Below, piece after piece: positions 38,290 through 48,400 of a stretch of 64,000 bases of DNA (position 1 is its first letter; every line of letters starts with the position of its first letter). Under the pieces are notes generated by a model. The model had not been told where the DNA came from. It worked only from the letters and a program-made list of their open reading frames with translations, and made no database searches. Origin of the DNA: Schizochytrium sp. CCTCC M209059 (taxonomy: Eukaryota; Sar; Bigyra; Thraustochytrida; Thraustochytriidae); contig KN805374.1 of NCBI GenBank assembly GCA_000818945.1, forward strand, positions 29,215 through 93,214. Reading direction: 5' to 3'. The position numbers were made by a program, and so were the translations under genes.

Positions 38290-39468
38290 ATGGGCAAGGA
38301 TGTAAAGCGCATGCCGCGGTTGCAGCTGGGCCTGAGCCACGTGCTGCGCGGCCACCGCGGCAGCGTGTCGTGCGTCAAGTTCTCTCCGGACGGAGACCTG
38401 CTTGCAACGGCCTCGGTCGACGGCCTGGTCATTCTCTGGGACGGCGTCTCCGGCGCGTACGTGCGCACGCTCGAGGGTCACCAGGGCGGCGTATCCACCG
38501 TCGCGTGGTCGCCCGACGGCGCGCTGCTCTGCTCCGCAAGCGACGACAGGACTGTGAGGCTCTGGGAGGCAGCCACCGGCCGCATCGTGCGCACCTTGGT
38601 GGGCCACCACAACATCGTCTTCGCCGTGGACTACAGCCCGACGGGCGACCTCATTGCAACAGGCTCCTTTGACTGCACGATACGCATTTGGAATGCTCAA
38701 ACGGGTCGCTGCATTCGTACGATTCGTGGCCACACGGACCCGGTCACCGCGGTAAACTTTAATCGCGACGGCTCGCTGCTCGTCTCTGGTGGCTTTGACG
38801 GTCTTGTCCGCATTTGGGACACCAACAGCGGCCAATGTCACCGATCCATCCTGCAAAACCATAACCCGCCCGTCAGTAGTGCCACCTTTTCGCCGAATGG
38901 TAAATTTGTTCTTGTTGGCACCTTTGGCGGTACCTTGCAGCTCTGGAACTTTGCGCAAACAAAGGTACTTAAAAGGTACCGTGGCCACCTGCACGAGCGT
39001 TTTTGTCTTCAAGCCGGGTTTGCGGTTCATCAAGGAGCAGCAGCAATCATGAGTGGGTCCGAAGATGGCGTCTGCTATCTCTGGGACCTGCAAACGAAGC
39101 GAGTGACCTTGCGCCTTGAGGGTCACAGCGGGCCCGTTGTCGCAGTCGACTCCCACCCCAAGCTCCCCATCGTGGTCTCTGCAGAGCTCATGTCCACGAC
39201 TGTTTCTTTTTCGGAGAACGAGACTGGATCTGAAAAAGCTCAGAACGCACAAGACGATGAGATGGGAACAATCCGCCTCTGGCAGCCCCCTAAACCGCAG
39301 CAACAAGTAGAAGGAGACGAGAATCGGCTTGCCGATGCCGCATCGAGCGTGCCAGTCGTCATCCGGGCGCCTGCTCATACGCAGTCCAGCGCACGAGATG
39401 GAAACGGGTCCTTTCAGGACTCGCCGTCGCCACTCGTGCTTCAGCCTGTGCCAATCGCGTCCGAATGA
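38290..39468 (+). CDS. WDR5-like WD40 protein, copy 2 (intronless)
   Basis: 392 aa. Starts MGKDVKRMPRLQLGLSHVLR and then runs through WD repeats with ILWDGVSG, RLWEAATG, RIWNAQTG, RIWDTNSG, QLWNFAQT and YLWDLQTK ends. It shares the RGHTDPVTAVNFNRDGS and SATFSPNGKF type blades with copy 1, so the two are paralogues; overall they look roughly half identical. The intron of copy 1 is absent here. The C-terminal tail is unrelated, acidic then Ser/Pro-rich. The upstream part of the frame lacks conservation, so this ATG was chosen. A chromatin role as in copy 1 is likely, but specialisation is open. Confidence 0.85.
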   Translation: MGKDVKRMPRLQLGLSHVLRGHRGSVSCVKFSPDGDLLATASVDGLVILWDGVSGAYVRTLEGHQGGVSTVAWSPDGALLCSASDDRTVRLWEAATGRIVRTLVGHHNIVFAVDYSPTGDLIATGSFDCTIRIWNAQTGRCIRTIRGHTDPVTAVNFNRDGSLLVSGGFDGLVRIWDTNSGQCHRSILQNHNPPVSSATFSPNGKFVLVGTFGGTLQLWNFAQTKVLKRYRGHLHERFCLQAGFAVHQGAAAIMSGSEDGVCYLWDLQTKRVTLRLEGHSGPVVAVDSHPKLPIVVSAELMSTTVSFSENETGSEKAQNAQDDEMGTIRLWQPPKPQQQVEGDENRLADAASSVPVVIRAPAHTQSSARDGNGSFQDSPSPLVLQPVPIASE

Positions 39469-39798
39469 AGTCAGAACGTACAGCTCGGTCGGTCCCAGGA
39501 CGCTCGAGACATTTACTCTTATATATATATATAAAACTTTTTTGCTACACTCCTTCTTTCCTTTCTTCTGCTTTTGCTGCAATGCTTCCGTCGCCGCCGA
39601 TACGAATCCAATAATCTCAAGCTTGTGCACACACAATGCCATGGGAATGGGAGAAGCGTCAAAAGCGAGATTCTCTCTTTCACTCTTCATCGCAAGTAGT
39701 AGAGAAAGAGACGTGCAAACTTCATTTTTTGGGGTGGAGGAAGTGCCTCACTTGCATACAGGCGAGTCGTACGACTGCGCGCACTCGCGCACATTAAT
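39469..39798. other. Convergent intergenic region
   Basis: Between WDR5-like copy 2 (+) and CAF-1 p60 (-). Has a (ta)n run at about 39520-39532 and T-rich sequence. No gene. Confidence 0.5.
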
Positions 39799-41928
39799 CT
39801 AAGTCTTGACCGGGGTTGGTGCGATGCGACGCTTCTTCGGTTTCTTGGCGTCCTCGCTGTCCTTCTTTTTCTCGATACCTTTTGATGCCTGGGCTGATGC
39901 TGGGGACGCAGTGGGACTGGGCGAAACCGACTTTACTTGTATGGGAGTGATTCGTCGCCGTTGCAGCGTTTTGGTCACACTCGCTGTACATGAAGCCTTT
40001 GGAGTGTTGCCAGCGCCCTCGCTGGCGGCGGAGGTAGTGGTAGCCGCCACCGGGCTCGAGCTCGAGCTCAAGGGTTTTTTGAAATAGGAATCGATCGGAA
40101 TCGGCGCTATTCGGCGTTTCTTCGGCGCTGGGGCCGCCGTCGCATCGCCAGCTTCATTCGCAGACGATCGTTTTTCGTTTGTATCTTTGTTTACTGCGAC
40201 TCCCCTCGCGTCCTCAGCGCCTTGCTTACTTCCATTGTCATTGTCATCATCATCGTCATCGTCACCATCGTCATTGTCGCTTCCGCTCGAAGACACCAGC
40301 GAGACGGATGCCTTAGGCGCGCCTGCGTTCTCTACCCCCATCTTTGCCGTTGCCTTTGATTCCGCTGTTGCGCCGAGGGTGTCCTTCGCATCGACAGTCT
40401 TCTCAGACGCCTGCTGAGCTTGAGCATCAGCGAGTCTTTGTGCAAGTATCTGATCCACGGAGACGACCTTGGGCTCGAAACCGGGTCGAGCTACAGCCGG
40501 AACTTTGGTGCCCGTCAGACGTGTTCCAATCTCGCCCTCTGCTGTGCTAATCAGAGAACAGTAACCATCTCGCGAAGATACGACGAGCACACGGCCATCG
40601 CCAGACCAAGAAACGTCCGTGAGCTCCGCAAAGTGAAGCTGCTCGGCAGCCGCAATTGCATAGCGGTGCTGCGTGTCGTAGATGAAGATGCTGTCGAGGG
40701 TGACCACAGCAAAGACCATCCTGTAAGGCACATTGAGCCACGGCTTGACACCCGGACGCAAAGTATAAAACGCGGGCGAGAAACGAATCGCTACAGACGC
40801 CTTTCCGGCGCCAGGAAAGTGCATAATGGGTGTCTGCCAGCCTCCGCGCATAAAGGCAAAGCTCGTTGGCTGACCAGCTCGAATGCGGCCTGTCGGAGTA
40901 AGCAAAAGCACACCATCCGGAGACCAGGCGAGTCTGCGCACCATGGTGGGCACTGTGTCTGCCTCGAACATGACTCGCTTGCGGAGCTTTGAAGTTGAAT
41001 CGCGAGAAGATTCCGCGTTGTCGGCCTTGGGGCTTGAAGACGGCGGCGGCGCTGGTGCGGACTTTTCCGGGAATTGCCGCGTGCTCAGCTCATGCGCACA
41101 TACAAAACGCGGCGCAAACTCCTTTGCATCCGTAGCACCCGCGCTTTCAGTCGCGGCGTCCTTGGCCTCCCCCTGGTCCGTATCATTCTCGTTTGTGCCT
41201 GCCTTGAGCTTGGCCTTTTTCTTGCGCGTGCTCTTTGCAAGGCGTCGTTTGAAAACCTTGACGGTGCGGTCTGCGCTGCAGGTCGTGAAAAAGTTGCGAA
41301 ACGGGTCCCAGGCAACTCCTTGCACAAAGTGCCCGTGCTCATGAAAGGTTTGCAACAGTTTGCCGTCCTGGCCATCCCAAACAAGGACCGCGCCATCCAC
41401 CGAGCCAGATGCAAGCAGACGCGAGTCACTTGCCCATGCCAGATCAGACACGTCGCTTGTATGTCCGCGCAGAAACTTGCGCTTTACGTCCTTCTCGTCC
41501 CGTACGCGTTCCCATCCATGCGTGCCCGGCCCCGCGCCGTCTTCGGCAGCATCGGTCGCGCCTGGCCGGACAGTCACAAGGACATCGTCTGGATCCGTCT
41601 TTGAGGCTTCGTCCACGTCCATGAGGGCCCTGGGCTCCTCGGGTCGTAACACGCAGACAGTGCCGTCGTCACTGCAGGTGGCAAGGAGCGCGCCGTTGGG
41701 CGAGAACCTCGCGGCGTTGACGCTCTTGTGATGCGCCTGAAATCCGCATACAAAGGTGAAGGGGCTCTCGCCCTCCTTGGTTTCGTCAAAGCTCCAGAAC
41801 TTGATCTCGTTATCGCTGCCACCGGTCACCATGACCGCCAGCTTTGGGTGCACGTCTACCGCGTACACGGGCCCATTCTTGCCGTGTTCGTCCACGTGCA
41901 ACGCAATCTCGGGCGTGGCGACCCTCAT
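39799..41928 (-). CDS. CHAF1B: Chromatin assembly factor 1 p60 subunit (CHAF1B/Cac2/FAS2)
   Basis: 709 aa, intronless. CAF-1 deposits H3-H4 at replication forks. WD40 propeller from residue 1 to about 480: VYAVDVHPKLAVMVTGGSDN, HHKSVNAARFSPNGALLATC, HTSDVSDLAWASDSRLLASG, HFVQGVAWDP. The p60-specific part follows: MFEADTVPTMVRRLAWSPDG, LLTPTGRI, FPGAGKASVAIRFSP, LPYR-like VPYRMVFAVVTLDSIFIYDTQ and SWSGDGRVLVVSSRDGYCS. The disordered tail carries three copies of an RRI[AT]P motif (about residues 606, 658 and 701), the B-domain-like element by which HIRA and p60 bind ASF1. Usual p60 tails have fewer copies. RFC1, another PCNA-linked factor, is in the same window. Confidence 0.92.
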   Translation of the reverse strand: MRVATPEIALHVDEHGKNGPVYAVDVHPKLAVMVTGGSDNEIKFWSFDETKEGESPFTFVCGFQAHHKSVNAARFSPNGALLATCSDDGTVCVLRPEEPRALMDVDEASKTDPDDVLVTVRPGATDAAEDGAGPGTHGWERVRDEKDVKRKFLRGHTSDVSDLAWASDSRLLASGSVDGAVLVWDGQDGKLLQTFHEHGHFVQGVAWDPFRNFFTTCSADRTVKVFKRRLAKSTRKKKAKLKAGTNENDTDQGEAKDAATESAGATDAKEFAPRFVCAHELSTRQFPEKSAPAPPPSSSPKADNAESSRDSTSKLRKRVMFEADTVPTMVRRLAWSPDGVLLLTPTGRIRAGQPTSFAFMRGGWQTPIMHFPGAGKASVAIRFSPAFYTLRPGVKPWLNVPYRMVFAVVTLDSIFIYDTQHRYAIAAAEQLHFAELTDVSWSGDGRVLVVSSRDGYCSLISTAEGEIGTRLTGTKVPAVARPGFEPKVVSVDQILAQRLADAQAQQASEKTVDAKDTLGATAESKATAKMGVENAGAPKASVSLVSSSGSDNDDGDDDDDDDNDNGSKQGAEDARGVAVNKDTNEKRSSANEAGDATAAPAPKKRRIAPIPIDSYFKKPLSSSSSPVAATTTSAASEGAGNTPKASCTASVTKTLQRRRITPIQVKSVSPSPTASPASAQASKGIEKKKDSEDAKKPKKRRIAPTPVKT

Positions 41929-42375
41929 TTCCCTGCAGAAGCGCCAGCAAAATCTGTCGCCTGTGCTGCGGACACGCGGGCCGCCCTCGTGCTGTGCGCC
42001 ACGCGCTCGCGCCGCGCCTTCCCGCGCGCCACCTCTGCCCGCCGCCGCCGCCGCGCGCGTTCCTCACCGCGTGCTCGCGTGCTCGCGTCCTCGGGCTCGC
42101 TTGATGCCGATCTGCCAACCTAACCGTAAAGGTTGATTTTGGTCGTTAGGTTGCACAGGAGAGAGGCAAGAAGAAGGCAAGAGGACGGGAAAGCGAGAGG
42201 GGAAGAGCGAGTTTTGTCCAAGAAAATGAAGCAAGCAAAGTAGTCAGACTCAAAAAGCTCAAGCTCGAGATTGTAAAATAAAGATAGAGACAAGTGGTCG
42301 AAAGAAGGCGTCTTTTTCTTTTCTTTTCTTTTCTTTCCTTTTTCCAAGTTTTTTTCAAGATAGATAGACTACAAA
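41929..42375. other. 5' of CAF-1 p60 and 3' of CPAP
   Basis: 447 bp between two minus-strand genes. GC-rich on the p60 side, with cgccgccgcc repeats, and A/T-rich on the CPAP side, with a (tttct)n stretch at about 42311-42345. No gene. Confidence 0.5.
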
Positions 42376-44997
42376 CTACTCCCTAGACGGAACTGCCCCG
42401 ACTGGCCGCAGCACGCGACGTTGGCCTGAACTTGAAATCTCAAGCTTGGTCCCATCGGCAAACAACGTCTCCTCAGACCCGTCTACATTCACCGTTTTTA
42501 CAGCGCCATCAACATAAAAGATCTCCTGCACACCCGATGGATGCTTGCGCTCCACCTGTCCGTTTGGAAATTCGCACACCACCATACCATCAGCATACGT
42601 AGTTTGCGAGGTGTCCGAGGCTGCAAAGTAGTAAATTTCCAGACCCTCGCGCGGGATCTTCTTCTTGATGTCCCCATTACTGAAAGTGACCGTCTGTTCT
42701 CCATCCGGAGAGATTTCCTTGACCGTCCCATCAGCAAATTTGATGGTTCGCGAGCCGTCGGGGTGGACGCGCTGTCTGCGCTTTGACGTTGTCTTCCGAA
42801 TCGGCTTTGCGCTGTCTTCCACGTGCGTAAGAGCACCTACTGCAACTTTCGGGCCTGCAGTTTGGCCTGGAATATGAACAACTCTTTCTGAAAGATCACA
42901 TTCTGCCTCTGGCGAGGGTCCATGTGGCGAGGGCTCGGCTTCCACGAAGCGAGCTTGCTGCGCATACAAGGGCTCCCCAGTTTTCTCATCCTCGAGGCCA
43001 TTGTTGTGGTCAATGTAATGCTCGTCTCGAGAGCGTCGGCCATCTGAAGTGGGCTCGCGCAGCGGGGAAACAAACGATTGCGAGGTGGGCTTTACGGCCG
43101 AGGACGCGCGAATGGACTCGAGCGCCTGTGCCAGCTGCCTCCTTTCTGCCTCTCCTGATTCAATCTTCTCTTGTGCCTGTGTAAGCTGGCCCCATAAGTC
43201 AAGACGTCGCTCCTCCGCAAAGCGAAGAGCGCTCTGCATTTGCTCTGCTTCACGTTCGAGGACGGAAATGCGCTCGCGTTTGCTTTGCATCGCCTCCTTG
43301 TGTTTGACCGCTTTTTCTTTCTCAGCGAGACGCATGCGAGCAATGGTAGCCTGGAGGGAATCGACCTGACCTCGGTCCTTGCGCTCGACACGCGCTGTTT
43401 CTCGCAAGACCTCGATATGTTGCTTTTGCCGTTCCAGCGCCACGCGCTCGCGCTGCAACAATGCTCGTTCCTTGCGCACCTCTGCTCTCATTTGCTCGAC
43501 TTGAGCATCGCTCTCCTTGCCGAGCTGTCGCTTTTCCTTGTCAAGTTCGAGTCGTTCTTGAACGAGATGACGACGATCGACCTCGAGCTGTTTCAGCGAT
43601 ATCTGGAGGCGTTCGTTGGTTTCTTTGAAGCGATCCATTTCTTCTTGCAGTTTGGCCGTGAATTCTGCGCTTGCTGAGGCAGACGTCGGCACTACAGATT
43701 TGTTTGCGACACTTGCCTCTTCTTCCTCCTCACTCTCCACGTCGTCTTCGGGGTCCAGCGTCCGGAACATGCGACGCACGAGTTGCGATTGAGGCGCGTG
43801 CTCGCGCACTGGCCTCTTCCACGACATCTCTGCATATTCCGCTGCTTCTTCTTCGTCGTCGTCGTCGTCGTCGTTGGCGTTGTTATGAACTCCAAACTCT
43901 TCTTCTTTGGCAAAAAGAGAAATGGAGCCTCGACTTGACCCATTTTCATGGGAACCTTGATATGACCCATTTTCATGGGAGCCGCGATTTCCCCCGTTTT
44001 GGTAGTGATGGTCGTCATCATCGTCGTAGCTGTATGCCTCGTCCAACGCCTGATGCCCAAAACCCCAAAGTTCTTCCCGACTTGTTCCGTGAAGTAGGTT
44101 TTCCATGAAACCCTTTGCTGGTGAAGCCCCAGGGATCTCCTCCGCATCATCCATATAGGACGTCTGCGATGCGAAGCTGGCGCGTACTTTTGGAGATGAC
44201 GTGTAGACATCGATAGAGGCGGTGTCGGAGTCTCTCTGTTTGCGAACAGGGCTGCTAGGTTGTTGCCAATGAACCTTTTTTTCGTTGTGCCCCTGCTTTT
44301 TCTCGGCCTCCTTCGCCTTGCGTTGCTTGGCGGAGGCTGCCCAATTCCAGCTGCGGCTTCCCTTCTTCAAAAAGGGACGTTTGCCAGGTGTTTTGCTCAT
44401 TGTTGAAAATGGCTTTGGACCTCCAGACGTAGAGACCATTGTCTCAGTGGAAGACTGACGTGTCTGCGTTGTCGAAAGCGGAGGAGGCGGTGGTGGCGAT
44501 GATGCAAAGGAATTACTTGAACGATTCTCATGGCCTGGTTTCATCTCCTGAAAGGACCTTTTCTTCACCATACTAGATTTACCATGACTGCTATGAGAGC
44601 TCGTAGCGTCGTTGTCTCCATAAGTCTCTTCCTCCCCCGCATTCATAAACATTTGCGGTGGTGGTGGCGGCGGTGATGGTGGAGAGCGAGGTTCACCATG
44701 GTCTCCTTCATGGCCGACAACGACCATCACACTTTCACCGACAAGAGTTGTATCAAGTTCCTCCTCGTCGTTGTGCGCGTTGTCTTTGGCCTGCCCGCCA
44801 TAACCTCTGTGCCCGCCGCGCGCGTCGCGGTCCCAGGGGTCTTCTTCGTCGTCGTTGTTGTGGTCGTCGTCGTGTTGGCTGCCGTCATCGTCGCTGCCGG
44901 CCATTTCCAGCAGGTCCAGAAGCGCGTCGCGCCCTGTTGACGCAGGCGCGTCGTTGAGCACTGCCACGTCTGCCGCGCTCTCCTCCACGTCCCCCAT
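42376..44997 (-). CDS. CENPJ: Centriole assembly protein CPAP/SAS-4 (TCP10 C-terminal domain)
   Basis: 873 aa from the ATG of MGDVEESAADV; the longer frame starts inside a poly(A/T) region. Residues 1-420 are acidic and Ser/Asn-rich, with a GFMENLLHGTSREELWGFG block. A long coiled coil spans about 445-630. The C-terminus (about 745-865) is the G-box/TCP10 domain. It is a ladder of short beta-strand repeats, each with a D-G or N-G turn, such as IKFADGTVKEISPDG, VTFSNGDIKK, YADGMVVCEFPNG and FYVDGAVKTVNVDG. In CPAP/SAS-4 this domain binds STIL/Ana2 and the coiled coil mediates dimers. The gene fits an organism with biflagellate zoospores. The tubulin-binding PN2-3 motif was not recognised. Confidence 0.85.
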   Translation of the reverse strand: MGDVEESAADVAVLNDAPASTGRDALLDLLEMAGSDDDGSQHDDDHNNDDEEDPWDRDARGGHRGYGGQAKDNAHNDEEELDTTLVGESVMVVVGHEGDHGEPRSPPSPPPPPPQMFMNAGEEETYGDNDATSSHSSHGKSSMVKKRSFQEMKPGHENRSSNSFASSPPPPPPLSTTQTRQSSTETMVSTSGGPKPFSTMSKTPGKRPFLKKGSRSWNWAASAKQRKAKEAEKKQGHNEKKVHWQQPSSPVRKQRDSDTASIDVYTSSPKVRASFASQTSYMDDAEEIPGASPAKGFMENLLHGTSREELWGFGHQALDEAYSYDDDDDHHYQNGGNRGSHENGSYQGSHENGSSRGSISLFAKEEEFGVHNNANDDDDDDEEEAAEYAEMSWKRPVREHAPQSQLVRRMFRTLDPEDDVESEEEEEASVANKSVVPTSASASAEFTAKLQEEMDRFKETNERLQISLKQLEVDRRHLVQERLELDKEKRQLGKESDAQVEQMRAEVRKERALLQRERVALERQKQHIEVLRETARVERKDRGQVDSLQATIARMRLAEKEKAVKHKEAMQSKRERISVLEREAEQMQSALRFAEERRLDLWGQLTQAQEKIESGEAERRQLAQALESIRASSAVKPTSQSFVSPLREPTSDGRRSRDEHYIDHNNGLEDEKTGEPLYAQQARFVEAEPSPHGPSPEAECDLSERVVHIPGQTAGPKVAVGALTHVEDSAKPIRKTTSKRRQRVHPDGSRTIKFADGTVKEISPDGEQTVTFSNGDIKKKIPREGLEIYYFAASDTSQTTYADGMVVCEFPNGQVERKHPSGVQEIFYVDGAVKTVNVDGSEETLFADGTKLEISSSGQRRVLRPVGAVPSRE

Positions 44998-45431
44998 CTC
45001 GCGTGATTGCGCGGCTAGGCGTACCTCGCCTGCCCAGCTATTCGTGCGAGAGTTGTTTCTTATCGCGGTCGTTAGGTTTCTGCGGCAGCTTAGGGAAAAA
45101 AAAAAAGGGGGGACCAATGAGATTTTGCAGCAACTTCTTCATAACTCTTGAGACGAGCACCATCAGAATTAATAGATGGCATGGCATGGCGTGAATTGGG
45201 CTTGGGCTGGGGCTCGGAACAAAATGGTCTTGAATCTTTTCAAGGTGATGCAAATGATTGTAGTAGGCTAGTACTGTGCGCTTAACTTTTATTGCAATAG
45301 GGCCTAGTTGATTGTGTTGGGCTCGCGAGCAGCAAGCAGAAGACCTATGCTCTGATCACAGCGAACATACAAAGTAAAAGGAAAGCCTGAGGCGAGTTTA
45401 CTTAAAAGTCCTTTAGCTATCAAAAATCTCC
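44998..45431. other. 5' of CPAP
   Basis: 434 bp between two minus-strand genes. Contains a poly(A)/poly(G) run at about 45095-45112, a gcatg-type repeat at 45178-45190 and a near-match to the intergenic octamer (tagggccta, 45298-45306). No gene. Confidence 0.5.
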
Positions 45432-48400
45432 CTACCCTTCCGCCTCGGAACGCTCCTGTGCAGACGTCGGTTCATTTTCGTCTCGTTGCACCTTGTCCTG
45501 CTGCCCAACATGTTGATGTGATTCCTGCATTGGCATCATCGTTGCATGAGGTGGCATTGCGTGAAGGTAATATGGATGCTGAGGCGGCATCGGTAGAAAA
45601 GGCGGAGGAGGGCTCGGATATCCTGGCATCATGTAGGGTGTCGGATAGTACATTTCATGGCCCGAAGGTCCAGGCATTGGGCCCAATGGCACATGCATCA
45701 TCGGCTGCGGCGGCGGAGGATGAGGAGGATGAAACGAGGGAGCAAATGGCATCATCCCATTTTGCATGTATGCTTGCAGGTACGGAGGCCAAAAGTTGCC
45801 TGGAGGCCCCACATGTTGGCCGACCTGCACAAATTGAGTCCCTGGCTGCGGCTGTTCTGGAGCCACAACATTCTGAATAGGAGGAGTTTGACCAACCTCC
45901 ACATTAGAATTTGCTGCTCCAGAAGCCTCACTCTCGCCCTGGCCCGCTACTGAAAGACGCTCGGAGGCTATCGTTTGGCCCTGGGCCCAAGCGAGCATTT
46001 CGTCATGGAGCTGCACGGGTGTTACATGACGCCGCAGGCACGCATCTCCCTCGGGACAATTGCCCTGCAAAAAGAGTCGGCAAATGTCAACGACTGGTGG
46101 ACCGTTTCCTTTTGCACCTGCTGCCGTCTCTGACGTCCCGGTGGGCTCGTGAGCTTTTTCCGAACTGGACAAAGCTGGAACACCACTCTTTTGCGCAGGC
46201 GCAGGGGCAGGCACAGGTGCAGGTGCATGTTCGAATGTTTCTTCAGTGCTGGAAGCAGATAGCGTGGAGCTTTCACGAGCCGTCTCCGCATCAAGCGCAG
46301 CCACAGTAGGCTTATCCACCCCATTTCGCGAAGTATCCACAGCAGCCTTGTCCACTCCGTTTTGCGAAACATTCACAGTAGGCTTATCCACTCCGTTTTG
46401 TAAAACATCCACAGCAGCCTTGTCCACGCCGTTTTGCGACACCGCTTCCGGCTTCTTCGACTTGCTCGACTTCTTCCTGTTCTTCTTCTTCTTCCTATTG
46501 TTAATCTTCTCGTCGTTCTTCGTGGACGTCTCTGCGGTTGCTGGCGACACCGCTCCAGTCTCGGAACTATTCGAGTCCGGCGGGGCTTGCGTGACTGCAT
46601 CGCCTCTTGTGCCTTTTTCTGTCAAGCACAAAGGCTGTGAAGTAGAGCCGTTCGCTTGAACATCTCCATTTCCTCGGTCAGCCAGCGAGGTCTTTTGACT
46701 CGATTTTGATGCAATCTCTGATTCGGGACTCTGCGCTACATCAGACGACTTCTGCTTGGATGCATCGTCTTTCGAGCGACCATCCTTAGTTAATGCAGCA
46801 GCGTGGGAAGAATGCAACGGCACACTCTCCTTTTCAACATCTCCAATGACTTGAGCAGTCGCTCGGTCACGCACTCCCTTGGTTGACTTTCCATTCTCTC
46901 GGCAAAATTCCATTTTCTCTTTTGCCTGAGTTTGAAATTGTTTACCCTCGGTATCTCTGGCTTCCCGATCCGCAGAAGCATCGGTATGCTGCGTCTTATC
47001 GCTCTTGGCATGTCGATTCCCTTTTCTCCGAACGGACACAGTTGTCCAGCTCTCTGGGCAATCGTCTACTGACAGCTCATCCTTCTCCAAAAAAGGCCCT
47101 TGTGTGCAAGGCGGAGGATCGTCGTGATATACATCTTGCTCCAAAGTCTTCATGTCTTGCAACACAGAAGAAGTCCCAGCTTCTTGTTGTTGTTGTTGTT
47201 GTTCTTCTTTATCTTTGCTTTTTCCAATTCCGTTCTCAGTCATGCCCAAAGTATCATTAGAAGAATAAGAACGGATCTCCTGCGGCGCACCTTCCTGTTC
47301 GCTCACACTTTTGCCGCTACGCGTTTTCCGTTTCGACTTGGACTTGCGTGTCTTCGTCGCTCCTCCGCCTCCAGCTCCGAGAGCTAGACTTGCCGGTTCC
47401 ACCTGGTTCAGCAAAGTAGCACGATGCTTGGCATTCACGGCGCTCTGGTGAGCAATCTCTTCAACGCGATTGACAAGGAGTTGCGCGATAGCAGCAGTGA
47501 AGAATTGAAATCGCATCGTGACATTTCGTCGCAGGGCACGCTCAACTGCGCCCAAATTTTCCAGAGACGCCTCATAATCCCGTTTCAAAGCCCGCAGACG
47601 GTGCTGTGCCGAGATGATGAGTTCACGAACGTGGCAAAGGTCGTCTTCACAGGTAAAATTTTGCTGCACCTGCTGGCTCAAGGCAGCGTCGAGATGCACA
47701 GTGTTATTCACAAGGACGAGCTGATCCTTGAATATAGCCTGTACCTTGGTTGTGACCTCCTCGTCATCCATGCGTGCGTCGGAAAGAGGGGCGTTTGCTG
47801 CAGCCTCCTTGCCTGCAACCTGCACTTGCCGCACAGCCACCAACACTTGCGCCGCTGCAAGCACAAGGTCAAGAATCGCCTCGCGCTCAGAAAGGTCCAA
47901 ATCGAGCGCCATTCGAGGTGTCGGGTAGAAAACCCCAGCAGTCTTTGCAATACGTCGAGCTTCCTGTTGACCAAGTTCCAAACCTGGCCTCCCCGCGAAA
48001 AACTGTTCCTGCTTCCATGCAATTGTTTGCACTTCATGCATTTCCAGAGGCTCGCGAAGCTTGGACGCAATTTCTTGCCGCCAGTCGTCCCATCTTTCCG
48101 TAATCTCCGGGTCCCCTTGCTTGTCCACGCTAGCATCTGCAATTTCACCCTCCTCGCCCTCTTTTTCCCTCTCCATGGACATCTTTTCATCTCCGCTCTT
48201 GCGTGGAGTGGCGAGCAAACCCTCGTACGGATTCACGGCAGCAGCTACGCAAATCTCTTCTGATACTCGGCTCAGCGGCCCTAAAAAATCGGCACAAAAC
48301 GCAAGCAGCGCGCCTTCTTTGACTGATGCCTCGTGCAAAGCTGATGCTTCGGCGCGCGCATCTTCACGAGCAGCTCGGCCCGCCGAGGTCGCGAGCGACA

